Part shown: piece by piece, positions 6,682 to 8,992 of the stretch | How the letters are laid out: each line of letters starts with the position of its first letter | Position numbering within the stretch: position 1 is the first letter of the stretch | Assembly: GCA_031267155.1 (NCBI GenBank) | Contig: JAIRZR010000489.1 | Location: 1-8,992, forward strand | Direction: 5' to 3' | Length of the DNA: 8,992 bases | Source: Prevotellaceae bacterium | GTDB lineage: Bacteria; Bacteroidota; Bacteroidia; Bacteroidales; UBA932 | Made by a program: the position numbers and the translations under genes | Notes under the pieces: generated by a model | What the model saw: only the letters and a program-made list of their open reading frames with translations | What the model was told of the DNA's origin: nothing | Databases searched by the model: none

Positions 6682-7245
6682 CTAATCCCTGATCACTTTT
6701 ACCTCGCCCGAAGCGCCGATTTTTATAATCGAAGAGGGTTTTCCAGTCATTTTCCCTGCATATTTCGCATCAGCAACATAATCAACTCCACCGATAATGG
6801 CTTTGGATATTTCGCTGAATGATCCCGGCGCCGGCATGCCCGAAATATTCGCAGACGTCGATACTACAGGACGTTTCAGCGCTTTAATCAAGCCGGTACA
6901 GTATTCGTGGTTCACCAAACGTATTCCGATGCTCCCGTCGGAAGCAGTTACGCCGGAAGATATTCCGCAGGCGTCCGGAAAAACAACGGTCAGGGGCTTG
7001 TCGGATATTTCAAGCAGCTGAATCGCAACTTCGGGAACAGTCTGTACATATTTATATATCATGTTTATATCGGAAACCAGTATAAGCGAGGATTCTTCCT
7101 TTTCTTTCCGCTTCAAATTATACAGCTTCTTTACAGCCTCATCGTTTGTGGCGTCGCAGCCTATCCCCCACACCGTATCTGTGGGATACAATATTATTCC
7201 TCCCTGTTTCAGGATTCCCGCCGCCTGTCTTATATCGTTTATCAT
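6682..7245 (-). CDS. tsaC: Threonylcarbamoyl-AMP synthase (TsaC/YwlC type)
   Basis: Makes threonylcarbamoyl-AMP from threonine, bicarbonate and ATP, the first step of t6A37 modification of tRNAs that read ANN codons; the TsaD complex then transfers the group. The protein is 187 aa, one YrdC-like domain. It has no C-terminal Sua5 domain, so it is the short form. Motifs are YPTDTVWGIGCDATN (20-34), basic KRKEKE (45-50), KPLTVVFP (83-90), GIRLVNHE (107-114), STSANISG (129-136) and GKPSSIIKI (168-176). It is first in the minus-strand cluster, with a promoter about 40-70 nt upstream (7284-7313) and a short leader of about 33 nt. Confidence 0.95.
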   Translation of the reverse strand: MINDIRQAAGILKQGGIILYPTDTVWGIGCDATNDEAVKKLYNLKRKEKEESSLILVSDINMIYKYVQTVPEVAIQLLEISDKPLTVVFPDACGISSGVTASDGSIGIRLVNHEYCTGLIKALKRPVVSTSANISGMPAPGSFSEISKAIIGGVDYVADAKYAGKMTGKPSSIIKIGASGEVKVIRD

Positions 7246-7283
7246 TCTATCTTTTAAAGATTTACCTGTATATAAATAATCCG

Positions 7284-7313
7284 CAAATGTACGTATATTT
7301 TTCTTTATACAAA
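7284..7313 (-). promoter_or_regulatory. Promoter of the tsaC-gpmA-argS cluster
   Basis: On the minus strand TTTG (7313-7310), an 18-nt spacer and TACATTTG (7291-7284) match the Bacteroidota consensus exactly. The start site is expected near 7278. The spacing equals that of the two promoters at the left end of the window. The ISL3 element ends 61 bp upstream (7374) and points the same way, so read-through from it could add to expression. Confidence 0.75.
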
Positions 7314-7373
7314 ATTTTTGGAGAGAAACGAGGGCGAAATGTTATTTTGAGGCGCTATGGACATATTCTATTT
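7305..7373 (-). pseudogene. Possible 3' remnant of the gene cut by the ISL3 element
   Basis: If an 8-bp target duplication (7366-7373) is discounted, the frame of the interrupted gene at 8645-8988 continues from D (completed at 7365) through ATG TCC ATA GCG for 20 residues, to a TAA at 7307-7305. The stop overlaps the spacer of the tsaC promoter. Twenty open codons are not significant alone, and the two 8-bp flanks agree at only 5 of 8 positions, so this is a reconstruction rather than an observation. Confidence 0.35.
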
Positions 7374-7397
7374 GGATCTACCGTTATTTGTGTGGAA
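7374..7397. repeat. ISL3 terminal inverted repeat, transposase 3' side
   Basis: These 24 nt match the reverse complement of 8621-8644 except at position 3 (A versus T). The transposase stop codon (7384-7386) lies inside the repeat, at its positions 11-13, so coding sequence and end are overlapped. Confidence 0.95.
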
Positions 7398-8274
7398 GCA
7401 TGTCAAGATCACCGTGAAAAAAGAGGATTGCGATTCTGAAATTTTCAGTATTTCTGTAGCCTCTTCCAATTGTCTTTAATTCCTGAATTGATCCGTTCAG
7501 TCGTTCTGCCCGTGCATTACTGGCACCTGTTTTCATGGCATTCAAAATACCTTTTTCATGCCGCTCAAACATTTCCACTACCTCTGTTATTTCTTTTATA
7601 TTTGCGTTTTTAGCATTACGTTTCCACATATAAAACAGAGACAGTGCACTTACTGTTAACGGACTCTTTGTTAAAATATCGCGGAAATTTTCTTTTATTC
7701 GCCATGCCCGTGAAACTTCATAATTACTGTTGTCTATGGATTGAAATTTAAAGTACTGCTCATCCGTAAAATTCGCTGTATCCTTGAGAAACAGCCATTT
7801 GGTTTTACGCAAATCTTCGTTTTTCCGGACTTCACGTCTGCGGACTCTGTCCACAGCCTTATTCAGGTATGTTACCGAATGATACGGATCATGACAGTGC
7901 AGTGCATTTGGAAACCATGATTTTATGCCGTTAATATACGGTTGCCACATATCACTGCATACTGTTTTTACTTCAGACCGCTGTTCCTCCGACAATGCCG
8001 TCTGACACAGTTCATTAACTGCATCAGTGTTCCGACCTTCAATTACATCAATTACGATGCCCGTCTGTTCATCGGATAAAATTGAAATGTAATCATGTCC
8101 CCTGTGAACGGATTTTTCATCAATACTCAAATAGTAATAACGCTCGTCAGGAGTACGGCGGGAAAGACCGGTATGTACTGCGCTGTGCATGACTCTGTGT
8201 ACCTGTTCAAAACTGATACGAAGTAAATTAGCTGTCTGTGTCTGACTTTTGGTCGCCTGCAGGGTTTCTATCGC
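7384..8274 (-). CDS. ISL3 transposase, -1 frame part with DDE catalytic domain
   Basis: This is the catalytic part of the transposase, reached by -1 frameshifting at 8280-8274. The frame begins with GCG (8274) and runs 296 codons to the TAA. It opens with a helix-turn-helix-like region (TQTANLLRISFEQVHRVM) and continues into the ISL3 DDE domain. LSIDEKS carries the first Asp (residue 162 of the fusion), VCSDMWQPY an Asp at 218, CHDPYHS an Asp at 239, and ARAERLNGSIQELK the Glu at 367. GRGYRN closes the domain. An internal ATG at 8190 could give a 268-aa protein, but that would lack the helix-turn-helix. The catalytic residues appear intact. Confidence 0.88.
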   Translation of the reverse strand, partial: AIETLQATKSQTQTANLLRISFEQVHRVMHSAVHTGLSRRTPDERYYYLSIDEKSVHRGHDYISILSDEQTGIVIDVIEGRNTDAVNELCQTALSEEQRSEVKTVCSDMWQPYINGIKSWFPNALHCHDPYHSVTYLNKAVDRVRRREVRKNEDLRKTKWLFLKDTANFTDEQYFKFQSIDNSNYEVSRAWRIKENFRDILTKSPLTVSALSLFYMWKRNAKNANIKEITEVVEMFERHEKGILNAMKTGASNARAERLNGSIQELKTIGRGYRNTENFRIAILFFHGDLDMLPHK

Positions 8275-8603
8275 TTTTTTTTAAGCAAATTTGTCAGACG
8301 TTCATATTCATCCGCCCAGGGAACCGAAACGGTCCTGAAGAAACCCTGTGAATCAATGTAACGGGGAAGCTGTGCTACAATATAAGTCTTATACTGCCAC
8401 AAATCCAAATGTCGCCACCTGCGCTCTTTGCGATGATCGTATATCGGATAGGAAATCCCTTTATCTTCTACAAAATCATATTTATAACGTAATTTTACAT
8501 ATATCTCTTCTTCCCGTTCATCTGTCTCTGCTGACGTTATTTCCCACTGACTGTTCAATGGTAAAAGTATTTGTTCCAATACTTGTTCTGTATCTGTTTT
8601 CAT
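8268..8603 (-). CDS. ISL3 transposase N-terminal part (0 frame)
   Basis: Encodes 111 aa of the N-terminal DNA-binding region. RRWRHLDLWQYKTYIVAQLP (69-88) and VSVPWADEYERLT (92-104, roughly) correspond to the zinc-ribbon-containing start of ISL3 transposases, but no cysteines remain, so metal binding is probably lost. I chose the ATG at 8603. An upstream TTG at 8630 would add nine residues but lies within the inverted repeat. The frame ends CTT AAA AAA AAG CGA TAG, with the stop one codon after the slippery site. It may act alone as a regulator or inhibitor, as in other frameshifting elements; that is inference. Confidence 0.85.
   Translation of the reverse strand: MKTDTEQVLEQILLPLNSQWEITSAETDEREEEIYVKLRYKYDFVEDKGISYPIYDHRKERRWRHLDLWQYKTYIVAQLPRYIDSQGFFRTVSVPWADEYERLTNLLKKKR
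8274..8280 (-). promoter_or_regulatory. A AAA AAG programmed -1 frameshift site
   Basis: On the minus strand the run of eight A followed by G contains A AAA AAG with AAA and AAG as 0-frame codons, the classic heptamer of dnaX and of many IS transposases. A -1 slip leads directly into the frame of the DDE domain (next codon GCG) and gives a 406-residue fusion. The 0 frame stops one codon later. I see no strong Shine-Dalgarno-like stimulator upstream or clear downstream hairpin. A simple one-base indel in the A run cannot be excluded from this sequence alone. Confidence 0.7.
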
Positions 8604-8607
8604 TACG

Positions 8608-8615
8608 CAAAAGTA
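8608..8615 (-). promoter_or_regulatory. Possible -7 box of the transposase gene
   Basis: TACTTTTG on the minus strand is an exact TAnnTTTG match, ending five bases before the ATG at 8603. No TTTG lies 18-20 nt upstream; the nearest is 12 nt away in the inverted repeat. If used, the transcript would be nearly leaderless, so native expression should be weak. Confidence 0.3.
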
Positions 8616-8620
8616 CAACT

Positions 8621-8644
8621 TTCCACACAAATAACGGTAGAACC
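8621..8644. repeat. ISL3 terminal inverted repeat, transposase 5' side
   Basis: Partner of 7374-7397, with 23 of 24 positions identical. It sits 17 bp before the transposase ATG. The last base pair of the element (8644) joins directly to codon 115 of the interrupted gene. Confidence 0.95.
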
Positions 8645-8988
8645 TCTTTTTTTAATAATGAAGCATGCTTTATTAGAACTTCATAGTAGTATTCCGCTTT
8701 TACTAAAATATCAAAAGCATCTTTTAATAGAAACTCTTCTTCAATTCCTCCGTGGTTTTTATGTACAACCAATCCTAATTTGAAGTGATATGGCACATAA
8801 TCATAGAGTTTTAGATTTTTCAAATCCATTAACTCTTCCAACCAACCATAAGATATGCCAAGCTCAAAGACATCCCTATTCTGCTTGTAATAATCATTCC
8901 ATATTGTTGCAATCGTACAAATATCCTTTTTAGGAGGATATTTCTTTGTATAGAATGATACCAATTGCTGTAAAGGTTTGCTAATCAT
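8645..8988 (-). pseudogene. AT-rich gene of unknown function, truncated by the ISL3 element
   Basis: I do not recognise this protein. From the ATG at 8988 it encodes 114 native residues: a basic start (MISKPLQQLVSFYTKKYPPK), an aromatic-rich middle (DYVPYHFKLGLVVHKNHGG, 63-81) and an acidic-to-basic helix (EEEFLLKDAFDILVKAEYYY, 83-102) ending in ASLLKK at the element border. There is no signal peptide or membrane span. The open frame continues for 42 codons into the element (to 8518), but those residues are antisense-like read-through of IS DNA. The stretch is clearly more AT-rich than the core genes to its left, which suggests acquired DNA. The window ends 4 nt upstream of the ATG, so the true start may lie outside. 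Confidence 0.7.
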
Positions 8989-8992
8989 GGAA

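Larger units (their letters stand above)
7374..8644 (-). mobile_element. ISL3-family insertion sequence, complete, 1271 bp
   Basis: The element starts and ends with 24-bp inverted repeats (23 of 24 identical) beginning GG, and is filled by one transposase gene split over two frames. Length, DDE transposase type and GG termini fit the ISL3 family. ISL3 elements usually leave 8-bp target duplications; the flanks here (ttctattt before, tctttttt after) match only 5 of 8, so the duplication is absent or decayed. No passenger gene is present. The two-frame layout resembles Bacteroidota elements that I recall being labelled 'ISAon1 family', with a separate N-terminal-region protein; that subgroup name is less certain. 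Confidence 0.9.

Noticed and set aside
8518..8644. The 42 extra C-terminal residues of the gene starting at 8988 as native coding sequence
   Set aside because: They lie inside the ISL3 element, in its inverted repeat and out of frame with the transposase start; they result from the insertion.

Overview
The window is from a member of the Bacteroidota, most likely order Bacteroidales. Three independent promoters match the Bacteroidota consensus (TTTG, 18 nt, TAnnTTTG). Translation starts are preceded by A/T-rich DNA rather than Shine-Dalgarno sequences. A DUF6427-type membrane protein, which is a Bacteroidota family, follows argS.

Layout. Positions 1-369 hold a promoter facing left off the window edge (about 1-30) and a rightward promoter (268-297) for two tandem tRNA-Gly(GCC) genes (370-442, 487-559). 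A non-canonical HSP90-family ATPase of 602 aa (624-2432, +) follows 64 nt after the second tRNA, with only a weak hairpin/T-run between. Positions 2433-3083 separate two convergent transcription units. This stretch contains REP-like hairpins and a 309-bp, internally deleted IS5-family element (2660-2968) with imperfect inverted ends, TA at both borders and fused remnants of the two ends of a transposase.

Positions 3084-7313 form a minus-strand gene cluster that reads, in transcription order, tsaC (threonylcarbamoyl-AMP synthase), gpmA (2,3-bisphosphoglycerate-dependent phosphoglycerate mutase), argS (arginyl-tRNA synthetase) and a DUF6427-like membrane protein. Its promoter lies at 7284-7313. 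Two members act on tRNA (t6A37 modification and arginylation), one is glycolytic, and the last is of unknown function.

Positions 7374-8644 are a complete 1271-bp ISL3-family insertion sequence with 24-bp inverted ends. Its transposase is split over two frames joined by a canonical A AAA AAG slippery heptamer at 8280-8274, which predicts a 406-aa product by -1 frameshifting. The element has cut an AT-rich gene of unknown function (8645-8988, start near the window edge) after codon 114. Removing the element and one 8-bp flank would restore an open frame of about 134 codons ending inside the tsaC promoter.

No CRISPR array, rRNA or defence system was recognised. The strongest leads are the frameshifted ISL3 element and the gene it broke, the IS5-derived mini-element lying in a palindrome, and the unusual HSP90 linked to a tRNA pair.
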